DNA of 64,000 nucleotides from Grosmannia clavigera kw1407 (lineage: Eukaryota; Ascomycota; Sordariomycetes; Ophiostomatales; Ophiostomataceae). The DNA lies in the NCBI RefSeq assembly GCF_000143105.1, contig NW_014040819.1, positions 205,061 to 269,060 on the forward strand. Reading direction: 5' to 3'. Position 1 is the first letter of the stretch. Each line of letters starts with the position of its first letter. This document shows, piece after piece, positions 22,961 through 34,100 of this stretch. The notes beneath the pieces are model-generated. The model ran no database searches. It was not told the DNA's origin and saw nothing but the letters and a program-made list of their open reading frames with translations. The position numbers and the translations under genes are program-made.

Positions 22961-24047
22961 AACGAAACATGGCCAGAACTGCTCCCACCACTCACTTCCC
23001 GGATCAGCCTCAGAAGCCTGCCTTGCCTCCTCTCTGCCTTCTCCCCTTTCACTCCCTTGCCTTTCTCATTCCATTTCCAGGGACATTCCTCTTTCTATCT
23101 CCTCCTTCCTCCACCTCTCCATCCGTCTCACTTCTCTTTCTTCGCACCTCCTTCCTCGCCCGTGCTTTCCCTGTCGTATCTTACCCGTACTCGTATGCTC
23201 CTGTCCGCTAGTGCCCCATAACCCATATTACGTACACCCCCTTTCTATTTATTCCACCGCCCACCGACAACTGCCCCCCCTGGGTCTCCAGCCGCGCCAA
23301 ACCCCGCGCTAGTAGGAACGTTCTCTCCCGTCAACTCTATTATCAATATAGAACAGGCAACAACCGCTACTCTGTCATGCGACGCCCTGTTTATTAGCAA
23401 TTGCCCAACATCAGCACTTTGACTATTCAATTCTCACAATTCTGCGATACATTCACTCCCAATCTTATTCTCGCATCCTGTTCTCTCCCTGCCGTCTTCG
23501 CACCTATAAAATCTACTCGCACCCAATTCTTGCCGCCTAGTGCCATCTCGTTCTTTCCTCTTCTGCAACCCCACACACTTTGCCACGCTCCGCAACCTGC
23601 CTTCCCAACTCGGCAATTTTGCCTCCTGCAGTCAAATCGCACCTGCCAGTCCGCACGTCCCAATCGACATCTGCCAGATCCTGCCAGAATAGGAGAAGGC
23701 AGAAAATCACCAGCTTCACCGTCTGCATCCCGTTACAGACAGAGCCAATTCGACTTGGCCTGCTGCAATTGCCTCCCGTGTTAACGACGGCGCTGCTGCT
23801 TCTTAGTGTTATCACCGCATTCGGCTTTACTGCCTCTCTGGTTGCGCAGACACTGCCTTCGCCTTTGCCAACAAATCCGCCTTCCGTCGTGCTGCTGCTG
23901 CCTGGCGCTTCGCCACGCTTTGCTGGCAGTCAATTCTGGTGACGAGCCATCCGTCGCCTTTCCAGCTGTTCACCCATAGGCATTGCCCCCCTCACCTTTT
24001 CCGCTCAGAAACAATTCACATCACCTCGCCTTAGCGCCCTTCTACCG
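22961..24047 (+). promoter_or_regulatory. Long pyrimidine-rich leader of the SWIRM gene
   Basis: About 1.1 kb dominated by CT-rich stretches (TCTCTGCCTTCTCC, CTTCCTCCACCTCTCC) directly upstream of ATG 24048. Such tracts are typical of core promoters and 5' UTRs in filamentous fungi. Short upstream ATGs are present, for example at 22969 and 23401. Whether they are in the transcript cannot be seen from sequence. Confidence 0.45.
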
Positions 24048-25682
24048 ATGGCTCAGTCGCCCTTCATCATGCCCTTTCCACCCAATCACGGCAGTGTTCC
24101 AATGGAGCCTTCAGTCTCTTCATCATCCATTTCTTCCTCCGTTTCTTCCTCTCTCACTTCTGTTTCGTCTTCTATTTCTACCGCCCTCTCACCGCTTGCT
24201 CCGTTTTCATCCTACCACCCGACGACACCCAAGCGCCACCTGCAACTAGACGACATTAATCGCACGACAGAATCCGCAAAAGACGCATCCGTTTTCTTAA
24301 TGGCATCGGCTTTTAAAAAGCCGCTGGATATCAGCAACCTCATGTCACCACCGGAGCCCGACCAGCTCGACAGCTTCAGCGTCAATGATGAGTGCAGCCG
24401 CAGTTGCAGCCCGGTAGTAACTCACACACAGGTTCCCGCGAACAAGAGCACTGCCCTTCCTGGGAATGGCCCATTGTCTCCCCCGATCTCGCCGCGGGAC
24501 AAGAAGACAGACTCTCCCTCGCCTCCTGATGTTACGTCGTCTGCTTCTGCTTCCGCCTCCCAGGCGACTGCTTGCGACCCCATTCTGTACCCTGCCACGA
24601 ACGAAGCTCCATCAGCAGCTCTGTCGCGGCCCCTTTTTGCCTCCACTGTTCCGTCTACAACTGTCAGCAACGCTGCTTCAGACGTGGTGAACGAACATGT
24701 TGCAGCCCGTTCGCCGGCATTATTCTATCACACGGCACCCCCCAAAGGCGAAGACTATGAATTAGCGCTTTACATGAGGGTGGAGATGATGAACACCATC
24801 GAGAAAAATCGCAATTCATGGCTGAAGAAGGAGCGTGAGCAGTTGGTGGCTGACCGCACGGCTGCAGCCGACCGGAGCAGGCGTCTGCATCACATCCTAC
24901 CTGCTGCAAAGTCGACGCCGCCTGCACCACGGGCCTCTACACCACGTCTCATGAGGCTCCAGTTCTCCGCGCAACAGGCGCAGCAGGCACAACAGGCACA
25001 GCAGTCGCACCCGTCACACCAGTTGCCGCAGGCATCCCAGCCACAGCCACAGTATCAATTTCCACAGGGCCCGCAGACACGGCTAGTTTCCGAATCGCAC
25101 ATTATGCAACTTCAGCAACGGTCATCTGCGGCTCTGCATCCTGTGGTGGACGCAAACAATCGGGTCACAAAACGTTCGAGAGCTGCTCCGACACGCATTG
25201 CCCCTCAGGTGCACAACGCATTCCAGACGTCTGGCAGTGGTGGCAGCGGAAGCAACATGCGCGCGCCCGGGACGTCGCCGGAACCGCGCGTGCGCACAAC
25301 TGCACCCAATCGCGAGGACAAGGATTTTGCTTCTCTGCCAGACTACTGTCCACCCCTCAGCACACTGCCTGAGCGGACTAACAACCTCAAGGTGGACTGG
25401 AAGGGCAACGCACTGGACCTCTCGCGGGATGCACACCTGCACCTGTTGCATCGCGATGAGGTCGGACTGGCGGCGAGCCTGCGGCTGGACTGTGCGACCT
25501 ATCTCACGAGCAAGCGACGCATCTTTATGCGGCGGCTAGAGTGTGCCCGCATCGGCAAGGAGTTCCGCAAGACGGATGCTCAGCAGGCATGCAAGATTGA
25601 CGTCAACAAAGCGTCGAAGCTGTGGACGGCTTACGAGAAGGTGGGCTGGCTGCGAATCGACCACATGAAGCGGTTCCTCTGA
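24048..25682 (+). CDS. SWIRM-domain protein (fungal Fun19 type)
   Basis: Intronless, 544 residues. The first 90 residues are Ser-rich. A conserved motif KKPLDISNLMSPPEPDQ lies near 88, and basic, Gln-rich disordered sequence extends to about residue 425. The SWIRM domain is C-terminal (about 430-544). It starts LPDYCPPLSTLPERTNNL and includes LDLSRDAHLHLLHRDE, ATYLTSKRRIFMRR and the final ACKIDVNKASKLWTAYEKVGW. SWIRM is a helical fold found in chromatin proteins that contacts DNA or nucleosomes. Here it stands alone, as in yeast Fun19/Yor338w and their filamentous-fungal relatives, so a nuclear regulatory role is likely but not defined. The very long upstream region suggests complex regulation. 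Confidence 0.88.
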   Translation: MAQSPFIMPFPPNHGSVPMEPSVSSSSISSSVSSSLTSVSSSISTALSPLAPFSSYHPTTPKRHLQLDDINRTTESAKDASVFLMASAFKKPLDISNLMSPPEPDQLDSFSVNDECSRSCSPVVTHTQVPANKSTALPGNGPLSPPISPRDKKTDSPSPPDVTSSASASASQATACDPILYPATNEAPSAALSRPLFASTVPSTTVSNAASDVVNEHVAARSPALFYHTAPPKGEDYELALYMRVEMMNTIEKNRNSWLKKEREQLVADRTAAADRSRRLHHILPAAKSTPPAPRASTPRLMRLQFSAQQAQQAQQAQQSHPSHQLPQASQPQPQYQFPQGPQTRLVSESHIMQLQQRSSAALHPVVDANNRVTKRSRAAPTRIAPQVHNAFQTSGSGGSGSNMRAPGTSPEPRVRTTAPNREDKDFASLPDYCPPLSTLPERTNNLKVDWKGNALDLSRDAHLHLLHRDEVGLAASLRLDCATYLTSKRRIFMRRLECARIGKEFRKTDAQQACKIDVNKASKLWTAYEKVGWLRIDHMKRFL

Positions 25683-26635
25683 GCGCTTTCGCCTATCTGT
25701 CCCGGTGTCTTCTATTCCGCTCATCCTCTCGCACATGGCCACCCCAGGTTTCAGGCTGTCTACAGTTGGCGCACCGCATAGCTTGGTTTTGGCCGCTCTT
25801 TTTGTTGCTTTTTTGCTCCATCTTCTTCGAACTACCGCTGGCTTTTTCTCGACGGCTTTTAGCCTCTCTTCTTTTTCCTCTTTCTCTTCTTCAATACCAT
25901 TCCCCATCTTCTCATTTCCTTTGTCTTTTACGAACACTCGACGGCTTCACATCAGGATGGATTAGGATTCACAACGGTGGCAGGCATCATATCACGGTCC
26001 TTGGGAAGACCGATGTTGGTCGACTGTTACTCGACGCATTACTAGGGATAGGAGGATGTTCATTTGATACCCCCGAGACTTCACACGATGGTTCACAACA
26101 GATCGATACCCCCCTCCAGTCAGATTTTGTGTATTGACTTGGCTTTTGTTTACTCTGTAATTGTTTGTTTAATTTGGCTTTTGCTATCTGCTTGTCTCTG
26201 TGACGCTGTACTTGGCTGCGTATTTTGGCACCGCGTGCTATGTTCTGCATCTCCTATCCAGGTTCTATTTTTTTATTTAACTTATATCAACAGATTGAAG
26301 CAACAGATTGAACCATGCTGATTATATCCTGGTCTTCTATTCTCGTCTAACAGGTGTCGCGACGGGAGCCTGCCTCGTATGTGAGGATGCTTGCGGTTCG
26401 AATTTCCTTTTGATTCAAGATGCCGGCTTGAATAACAGAAGCGAGCTGTGGTGGGACGGTGCAGAAGCGCAGAGGGTGTGCACTACAGGCAGCCGACAGC
26501 GGGTAGCTCTTATTCCATTGTGAAAAGCTGTCGGTTTAAGATGGTTGAGGCTTAAGCATGCAGCACGTGATATCGGCAGACCGTGCAGAATAGGAAGGAA
26601 TAGAATATGCACCAGCCCCGATTGCAGAGGAGCGG
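25683..26635. other. Convergent intergenic region
   Basis: About 950 bp between the SWIRM and F-box genes, containing both 3' flanks. AT-rich around 26130-26320. No gene was seen. Confidence 0.45.
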
Positions 26636-28381
26636 TCACGTGAAATCATAAACCATGAGGCTCTCGCGGCCGCCACGTGACTCTTTGAGGACAATGACCA
26701 TCTCGTCGTCGAAACCTACCCAGTTGCGGCGGTCATGCCAGTCGTAGGAAACGGCAGGGGGGCGGATGGCGACGCTGCGACCACGCTCGGCGGCAGGACG
26801 ACCCTCGAGTTCCCAGACGCGCATCTCATCGCCACGGACGCTGACGCTGACGGCCTTTCCGCGGGCGGTGATCTCGGCGTCGCTGATGCCGGAGGTGTGG
26901 CCCCAGAGGCGGAAGCCGGGTGAGACGGCGAGTGAGGAGGCGCTGGAGGTGCAGAGGTGGAGGACGAGCGTGTTGTCGGGCAGGGTGGCGAGGAGGTAGG
27001 GGTGGGAGTAGCAGAGCCTAGTTGGGCCGTCGTCGATGGGTAACGAGGGGAGAGGGGAAGAGGTGGAGGGGACGGAGGATGTGGAGGGGTAGGAGGAGTG
27101 GAAGGCAGTCGGATTGGCTGACGGAGGAGAGGACCGGCGGCTGCCAGCGGTGGGGGAAGAAAAGGCCAGACGGGTGGTGACGACACGGGGAAGACTGTCG
27201 TGGCTGTTGCTATTGTAGCCGGCAGAGGCGTCAGGACTCTGGACGTGGAGGTCTTGGAGGCCGATGGCCCAGCCCTGGCGGGTGGAGAATGTGTAGGCGA
27301 TAGAGGCGATGGTGACGGCGGGCAGGCGGCGGATAGAAAGGGCCAAAGGGGGGGTGGACGTGTGAGAGCGCAAGGAGTTGATGAGGGTGGGAGGAGGGAG
27401 GAGGCTGGAGGAAGAGGAGGTAGTTGCCGTAGAGGCAGGCCATGCGTATAGTGAGACCAGGACGGACTGCGTGGCCGTGAGGACGAGCGGGTGAGCGTAG
27501 GCGATAGCGACGAGGGACCCGCTGCTGGAGGCGGCATGGACGAAGCGACGATGGAGGGCGCGAACAGCCAGATTGAGGCGCCAGATGTCGAAGCCGCCGT
27601 CGAGACGGCCAACGGCGATGTCGAGGCCGCCAGGGGAAGCGTTGACGGAGAGAGCGGTGGGGGTTGGGGAGGAGGCGATGGGAGGAGTGCATGGAGGAGT
27701 AGCAGAAGCAGCAGAGTTCAAATCAGGGCCAAGACTGAAGCTGTCAGGACAGTCTGTGGCAATTCCGTCCAACAGCGCGGCCACGAGCAGACTCCTCGTC
27801 TTCAGCTCCCACACCTGCAATCCTCGTCGGCTGTCGGCTGTGACGGCAATGCCGTCAACCACTTTGACGAGCATCCTCGGCCGCTCCTCTTCATCGTCCT
27901 CGTCTGCGACCCTGCCCCCCATCTCGCTGCCTAGTTGCAGCTCCTCCACGGCACACTGTCCGCGATCCCAATTGTGACGTAGCTTGTACTGTCGCTTCCA
28001 GTCCGTCGGCCTTGGCTGTGGCCTTGTCTGTGGTCTTGCTTGCAGTCGGCCTATCGGGCCTGCAGTCGACTCCCGTCCACCACCCCGGACTCCCCGGACA
28101 CGCAACGCTCGCGGCAGTACGAAGCGCACATAGTAGAGCGCCCTCCACAGCTGCGAGTCGTCGGCCAGCCGGAGAAACCGCCGCGACACCGGCGCCACTG
28201 CCAGCAGCCCCGACAGCGTCAGGTAGCCCAGGATGCGCACAAGCAGCTCGTCCGACAACCGCGAGAGACGGTCGCCCGAACCCCTTGTCCTCGTGCGCTT
28301 CGCTGGCCGCACATCCGTGTTGTTGTCGGCGTCGTCGTCGTCGGCCGTTGCGCCGTTGTCGGTCTCGTGTTTGCGCTTCAT
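26636..28381 (-). CDS. F-box protein with a beta-propeller-like C-terminal region
   Basis: 581 residues from the ATG at 28381; the frame is open slightly upstream but without an earlier ATG. The N-terminus is acidic and then basic (PAKRTRTRG), a possible nuclear localisation signal. The F-box is at about 38-84: RLSRLSDELLVRILGYLTL followed by VSRRFLRLADDSQLWRALY. A WKRQYKLRHNWDRG motif follows, a common bridge between F-box and propeller in fungal F-box/WD proteins. The remaining 420 residues show degenerate repeats (LQVWELKTRSL, FDIWRLNLAV, MRVWELEGRP) consistent with a WD40-like propeller. The expected role is substrate receptor of an SCF ubiquitin ligase; the substrate is unknown. Ser/Thr/Pro-rich inserts interrupt the repeats. 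Confidence 0.82.
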   Translation of the reverse strand: MKRKHETDNGATADDDDADNNTDVRPAKRTRTRGSGDRLSRLSDELLVRILGYLTLSGLLAVAPVSRRFLRLADDSQLWRALYYVRFVLPRALRVRGVRGGGRESTAGPIGRLQARPQTRPQPRPTDWKRQYKLRHNWDRGQCAVEELQLGSEMGGRVADEDDEEERPRMLVKVVDGIAVTADSRRGLQVWELKTRSLLVAALLDGIATDCPDSFSLGPDLNSAASATPPCTPPIASSPTPTALSVNASPGGLDIAVGRLDGGFDIWRLNLAVRALHRRFVHAASSSGSLVAIAYAHPLVLTATQSVLVSLYAWPASTATTSSSSSLLPPPTLINSLRSHTSTPPLALSIRRLPAVTIASIAYTFSTRQGWAIGLQDLHVQSPDASAGYNSNSHDSLPRVVTTRLAFSSPTAGSRRSSPPSANPTAFHSSYPSTSSVPSTSSPLPSLPIDDGPTRLCYSHPYLLATLPDNTLVLHLCTSSASSLAVSPGFRLWGHTSGISDAEITARGKAVSVSVRGDEMRVWELEGRPAAERGRSVAIRPPAVSYDWHDRRNWVGFDDEMVIVLKESRGGRESLMVYDFT

Positions 28382-28725
28382 TCTGTGAGGCGGTCCCGTC
28401 TCTGAGACCAAAAAGAATAGGGAAAAAAGACAGGACGCGACCGTGCGATTGCTGCGCTCAACGGCGGCGACTTGTGCTCGTTACAAGCCACTGGGTCATG
28501 GCCTATTCTTTGGCTGGGCTGGTCGGCGGGGAAATTGGTAGTGGCTACTTTGGTCTGCTAGTAATTTGCCGCCCCAAACTGGTAGGTAAGCCCCAGGTAC
28601 ATATATTCTAGACGCGATACTACTAGATTGCGAATACAGCCAGACCATCTGTCCGAGCAAATCTGCTGAAGAACACCCACGCGAATCTGTCTGCTTCTAT
28701 TCCTCTGTCTCTGCATCACTATCTC
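28382..28725. other. Intergenic region upstream of the F-box gene
   Basis: About 340 bp between co-directional minus-strand genes. It holds the F-box gene promoter and the 3' end of the complex I subunit gene. Nothing else was seen. Confidence 0.4.
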
Positions 28726-29565
28726 CTACTTCGCCTTTTCGCCCGCCAGCTCCCGCTCCGCCTGCTGGTAGTACTTGGCCGTGTCCACGCCGTGCTGTCC
28801 ATGGTTGACAAAGTTAAACCACGGCACCACCTGGAAGAACAGCGCCGAGTAGCGTGACTGCCGCGCCGCCACGCCCTGCATGTGCGGCGTCAGTCGGCTC
28901 TCGCCGTAGAGCGTCTCGCCCGCCTTGACCTTGGCCACCATTTCGTTCATGTCCATCTCCACCTCGCGGGCGTTCTCCGACATGCCATAGAAGCGCACTG
29001 TATGTTAGCATCCAACCGTCTCGCTCCGTCTATCATTCCTTCTTCCGCTCCGCCTCCCCAAACTTACAGCATGATCGTTGGTAAAAGTAGAGGAAGCCGC
29101 CGGCCAGACCGAGGAAGCCGCCTAGCCGCATGGCCTGGGCAAAGCCGCCCTTGCCGACGTACGACGGTGCAAGCCGCTCCATCAGCAGGAGCGTTGTTGG
29201 GCCAGCCGCCGCTGCCACTGCGCCGTGCGCGTAGTCGGACGGCCGGGCATATCGGATCACCCGCTTGTAGTGTCTGGACAGCTGTCAGAAGGCGGAATAC
29301 GCAAATCGGAGCCAGGAAGCTTGGGGAGGTCGCCGCGAGGGCTTTCCGCGGAAGTTCTCTCCGAATCGTGGTGTGCGCTTACGGGTCATTGTCGATGAGC
29401 TATATATAGGCAACATTGTCAGCTAAAACTTCGCTCCAAACAGGTGCACAGATGCAGGCGGCTCGTCCGGTCGGCCTGGTTGCCAATTGGCTGTGGCAAA
29501 CTCACAGGATAGTCGGTCTGGACCACCCGGCTGGGGATGTACGTCGGTGCTGTGGGATTCGCCAT
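28726..29565 (-). CDS. Mitochondrial complex I 21 kDa-type accessory subunit
   Basis: Four exons on the minus strand: 29506-29565, 29383-29399 (only 17 nt), 29068-29273 and 28726-28997, giving 184 residues. Introns are 106, 109 and 70 nt with GTGAGT, GTAAGC and GTAAGT donors; the last has GCTAACATACAG. The protein reads MANPTAPTYIPSRVVQTDYP, then LIDNDPHYKRVIRYARPSDY, one or two hydrophobic segments (LLLMERLAPSY, GGFLGLAGGFLYFY), then RFYGMSENAREVEMDM and VVPWFNFVNHGQHGVDTAKY. This is the pattern of the NADH:ubiquinone oxidoreductase 20.9/21 kDa subunit of Neurospora. It sits in the membrane arm of complex I in the inner mitochondrial membrane. All three splice phases close correctly. Confidence 0.9.
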
Positions 29566-29741
29566 GTTGTGTGCCCGAGGAAAGGAAAGCCGCTGGTGCA
29601 GAGTCGATCGACGCTGGTGTGTCGAGATCTTCCGAGGATGAAGAGCCGCGCTTCTGCCTCAGGCCGCCCTAGGAAAAAACCACCAATCGCAGCCCCAGCA
29701 AATGTCAGTGCTTTAATTGCTTAGTCATCATTTTAGTAACT

Positions 29742-29750
29742 ACGGAGTAC
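29742..29750. repeat. Single TACGGAGTA motif
   Basis: Copy of the intergenic TACGGAGTA motif in the 281-bp interval between the divergent complex I subunit and CSM3 genes, about 97 bp upstream of the CSM3 start. Confidence 0.55.
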
Positions 29751-29846
29751 AGGCGCGTCAACGCGTCCCACTTCACAAGGCTGTTCTAGATCGTAGGTGC
29801 AAAGCGTCGCTTTCAGTCTCCAGCACTATCTACTACCAGCTCCCCC

Positions 29847-30888
29847 ATGGCTTCTGACGTGCGTCGACCACAAGCCCCGCCGTCTGCGGGCGGCTTCGAG
29901 GACTACCTTCCTGACGACCTGGCCGACTATGGCAGCCTGTTTGGCGACGAGCAAGACGGGGCCGACAAGTCTGGCAAGTCCAAAAAGGCGGGCGGCGATG
30001 TAACTGCCGGCCTGGGCATCGACGAGGAGGTCGACGTAAAGAAGCGCGCCCGAGAACCGCGCGTGAAGCTGGACGAGACTCGGTGTGTATCTGCGGTAAC
30101 TCTCGCCACCCTTGCGCCTTTATGCTGACGGCACAAGGATCCTTTCTGCCAAAGGCATCCCGGCTCTGCGACAGCGTGCGAGGAACCTCAAACTGAAGGG
30201 CAAGGGCCACGAGGTGGGTTTTTCTTCCCGACTACTCTGCGCCTATATCGGCTGACAAGCGGACCTGCAGTTCGCCGACGCCTCTCGACTGCTGTCCATG
30301 TACCAGCTGTGGTTGGACGACCTGTTTCCCAAGGCACGCTTTGGGGATGCCCTTGCCATGGTCGAAAAGGAAGGCCACAAAGCGAGCATGCACAAGATGA
30401 GAATGGAGTGGATAAACGAGTCGAAGCCGCGCGACCATGGTGACTCTGACGCGGAGGGGCAGCCTGGCGAGCACGAAGATGCGCAGCCAGCACAGCAGAG
30501 CGGACCACGGCCCAGTGTCCCAAGTCAGGGAGAGAAGGAACCGTTACAGCCACAAACACAAACACAAACACAACCACAACCACAGGCAGCACCACAGCCA
30601 CAACCGCAACCACGACCACGGCAGACCGGTACAAGCAGCGGCGACCCAATGGAAGAAGATTTGCTAGACGAGGACCTATACGGAGCCTCTCCTGTGCGGC
30701 CTTCACGGAGGCATGAAGCAGACGAGGTGCCTGATGAGGACGAGCTGGACGCCCTCATGGCCGAGGCGGCTGAGGCGCACGAGCAACCACCTGCTCAGCC
30801 ACCTGTACCCACCCAAACGGCCATGGACGACATGGGCGACATGGACGAGCTAGATGCCCTCATGGCGGAAGCAGAAGCAGCATCATGA
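29847..30888 (+). CDS. CSM3: Replication fork protection factor Csm3/Swi3 (Tipin)
   Basis: Three exons: 29847-30082, 30138-30213 and 30271-30888, with introns of 55 and 57 nt, giving 309 residues. The Swi3 domain lies at about 70-150: VKLDETRILSAKGIPALRQR, LKLKGKGHEFADASRLL, MYQLWLDDLFPKARF, then MVEKEGHKASMHKMRMEW. Swi3/Csm3 pairs with Tof1/Swi1 to stabilise stalled replication forks and signal to the S-phase checkpoint. The C-terminal half is disordered, with QTQTQTQPQPQ and PQPQPQPRP runs. Near the end are two copies of a short acidic motif, DELDALMAEA, spaced about 35 residues apart. Pezizomycotina orthologues are of similar length. Confidence 0.92.
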
Positions 30889-31161
30889 CATGTTGAACGT
30901 GGAATTGCAGGCAATGAAGGGCTACAGCACCGGTGTTTGTGTGTACAAGTAATTCGTCATAGAAAGCGTTTTGATTTATGCGATTATGCAGTTATCCAAT
31001 ATTTGGTGCCCAACCCCGCGAAGCAGGACCGAAGAGCTGTACTAGTTTCTTAGAAGCTGCTGCTGTGTAGGAAGGTACCACCCCAGAAAGGAAGCTGTCG
31101 TCCTGCCATCTTCTCGCATTCTCCTAATTTTCTTACGTCTGCTAGTCCAGACTGCTTCAAC

Positions 31162-34100
31162 ATGGAGGCAATACATGCGCGTGCCGAGGATGCCTCGTTC
31201 AGCAACATCGACTCGCTACTGTTTGCGCGCCGGCCACGGAAACGCAGGCCGCCGGCAGCAACAGAGGTGAAGGCGCGGCTGGAGAAGACACTGCTGCAAC
31301 CACCGCAAGCGCTTCCGCTCAAGATTGTCGAGCGTGTTCAACAGTGCGTACTTTTGTGTTTTGAACCAGCGTCCGTGTTTTACGCATATGTACTGACCTT
31401 TGCAGGCGCTGGGATATTCAGGTGGACAAGACGCTTCTGTTTGAGATTGACCCGCCAGACATTGGCACGCAGACCATCTTCTATCGCGGAGGACGGAACT
31501 TCCAGATTGTCGACTATGAGGAAATAGCAGCACCTCGAGAAGTTGGCGGTGCAGACGCACAGATGGGCCTCGGAGGTGGTGACGGCAGCAGCATTGTGGC
31601 GTCTCTGCCCCTTTCCGGGGTAGGTAATGTGGCAGAGTCAGCAGCCGATGCAGAGGAGCAGTGGCTTCAGCAGACGGTTTTTGCGAGCGACGCAGCAGCA
31701 AAGGCCAAGGAGCGAGCGGCGGCAGCCAGCGCAGCCAATCTGCAGCGAGTGGTTCAGCCGGCGACCGGAGGACTGTTGGCGGCGGCGCCAGGGTTCGAGC
31801 GGGGGATCCAGTTTCAAAAGAAGAAGCGAGCTGGCAAAGAGGGCAAGAAGAAGACAGGATCACGGCTGTCAGGCGAGACGGGCGAGGAGGAGGACGCGGT
31901 GCAAGAAGAGGCCCGGAGAGTGCGAGAAGATCTGGCCGCAGATGAGGAGTCGGAAGCAGACAACGACGACGAGAAGGTGAAAGTCGGAGATGGGAACCGA
32001 GAGGAGGAGGAGGAGCGTACGGGCGAAGACGACGACGACGCAGACGAAGACGAAGACGAGCACGGTGACATGGCGGTGGACGAGCTGCTGCCAGTGGAAT
32101 TTCCGTCGCTGCAGCCAAGCGGAGCAGCTCTCGGGCCCAAGAAGGAGCGGCGCGAATGGGCACACATGGTGGACCTGTCGAAAGGGTCGGTCAATTTTGC
32201 CAGCCTGGCCGGAGGTGCAGACATGGCGCGAACGTGGCCGTTTGAGCTGGACGCTTTCCAGAAGGAGGCAATCTACCACCTGGAGTGCGGAGACTCGGTG
32301 TTCGTGGCGGCACACACGTCGGCAGGCAAGACGGTAGTGGCCGAGTACGCGATCGCGCTGGCGCAGAAGCATCAGACAAAGGCAATCTACACGTCACCGA
32401 TCAAGGCGCTGAGCAATCAGAAGTTCCGGGACTTCAAGCACGAGTTTGAGGACGTGGGGATCCTGACGGGCGACGTGCAAATCAACCCGGAGGCCAAGTG
32501 CCTGATCATGACGACAGAGATCCTGCGTAGCAAGCTGTACGGCCAGGCAGACTTGCTGCGCGAGGTAGAATTTGTGATTTTCGACGAGGTGCACTACGTC
32601 AGCGACACGGAGCGCGGCGTGGTGTGGGAAGAGGTGATCATCATGCTGCCGGAGCATGTGTCGCTGATCCTGTTGTCGGCGACGGTGCCCAACACGTATG
32701 AGTTTGCATCGTGGGTGGGCCGGACGAAGCGGCGGGATGTGTACGTGATTTCGACGCCGAAACGGCCGGTGCCGCTGGAGCACTTCCTGTGGAGCGGCAA
32801 GGGGGTGCAGAAGATTGTAAGCGCAGACCGCAAGTGGCAGGAGACGGGATACCGGGAGGCGGTGGTGGCGAGCAGTCCGAAGACGGTGGCGGCTAGCACA
32901 GGTGGTGGCAGAGGAGGAGTAGCCGTCCGGGGAGGTCCTGGAGGTCGAGGAGGGCCAGGTGGCCGGGGAGGACCGGGTGGCCGAGGAGGAGGAGCCGGTG
33001 GCCGAGGAGGCACAGGCCGTGGTGGCGGTGGCCGAGTTGGACCGCCCCGAGCTTCGCATATGCCCGGACACATGGGCCGGACTAGCGGAACAGCATCGCT
33101 GGCACAGGACAAGACGCTCTGGGCGGACGTGGTGCGGTACCTGCGCAAGGCAACGCTGCTGCCGGCGTGCATCTTTGTGTTCTCGCGGGCGCGATGCGAG
33201 GAGTTTGCACAGTCGCTGGGGACGCTGGACTTTTGCGACGCGGGCGAGAAGACACGGATCCACGCACTCTACTCACGCAGCATTGCGCGGCTGGCACGCG
33301 AGGATCAGGAGCTGCCGCAGATTGCACGGCTACGCGACCTGGCAACACGCGGCATCGCGGTACATCACGGCGGGCTGCTGCCGATCGCCAAGGAGATCGT
33401 GGAGCTGCTGTTTGCGCAGTCGCTGGTCAAGGTGCTCTTTGCGACGGAAACGTTTGCTGTGGGACTCAACCTGCCGACACGAACGGTTGTCTTTTCGGAC
33501 CACCGGAAATTTGACGGGACGCGGCGGCGGGTGCTGTCGCCGGGTGAATACACGCAGATGGCCGGTCGGGCTGGCCGTCGCGGGCTCGACAGCGTGGGCA
33601 CGGCGATCCTGGTGCCGGCCGGCGAAGCACGCGAGATTCCGCCGGCCGAGACGCTGCGCAGCCTGATCCTGGGGCAGCCCACACGGCTGACGTCACAGTT
33701 CCGGCTAACATACAACATGATCCTCAGTCTACACCGCGTCGAGACGCTGCGAGTCGAGGACATGATGAAGCGGTCCTTTTCCGAGAACGCAGTGCAGAGC
33801 CGGCGGCCAGAGCATGAAGAGCAGGTGCGGACTCTCGAGGCCGAGCTGGCCGGGCTGATACGGAAAAGGCCGGCATGCGACGTTTGTGACGGCAGCAGCA
33901 GCGACGGCAGCACGGCCAAGCGACCGATGACGACGTGTCACCAGGCGGCCCAGACGTTCCGGCAGGACTCAGCCCAGATGTACGACAAGCTGGCCCGGCT
34001 GTCTCACGGCAATCCCTCCGTCTTTGGCCGCGGCCGGTTGGTGGTCTTTTCGAATGAGACCGGTGTGCGGGCTGTTGGCGTGCTCGCCGAAGATCTGCGC

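Noticed and set aside
22833..23784. Ser/Pro/Phe ORFs upstream of the SWIRM gene
   Set aside because: Readings of a CT-rich leader, with no conserved motif.
26390..26402. GCGGTTCGAATTTCC resembling a tRNA T-arm
   Set aside because: No acceptor stem, D-arm or anticodon arm could be folded around it.
31216..32163. 315-codon Pro/Arg-rich minus ORF opposite Ski2
   Set aside because: Low-complexity complement of the acidic N-terminal region of Ski2; no domain.
32900..33040. RGG tract of Ski2 as an unspliced intron
   Set aside because: It is in frame, has no GT-AG pair with a branch site, and both flanks keep the same phase.
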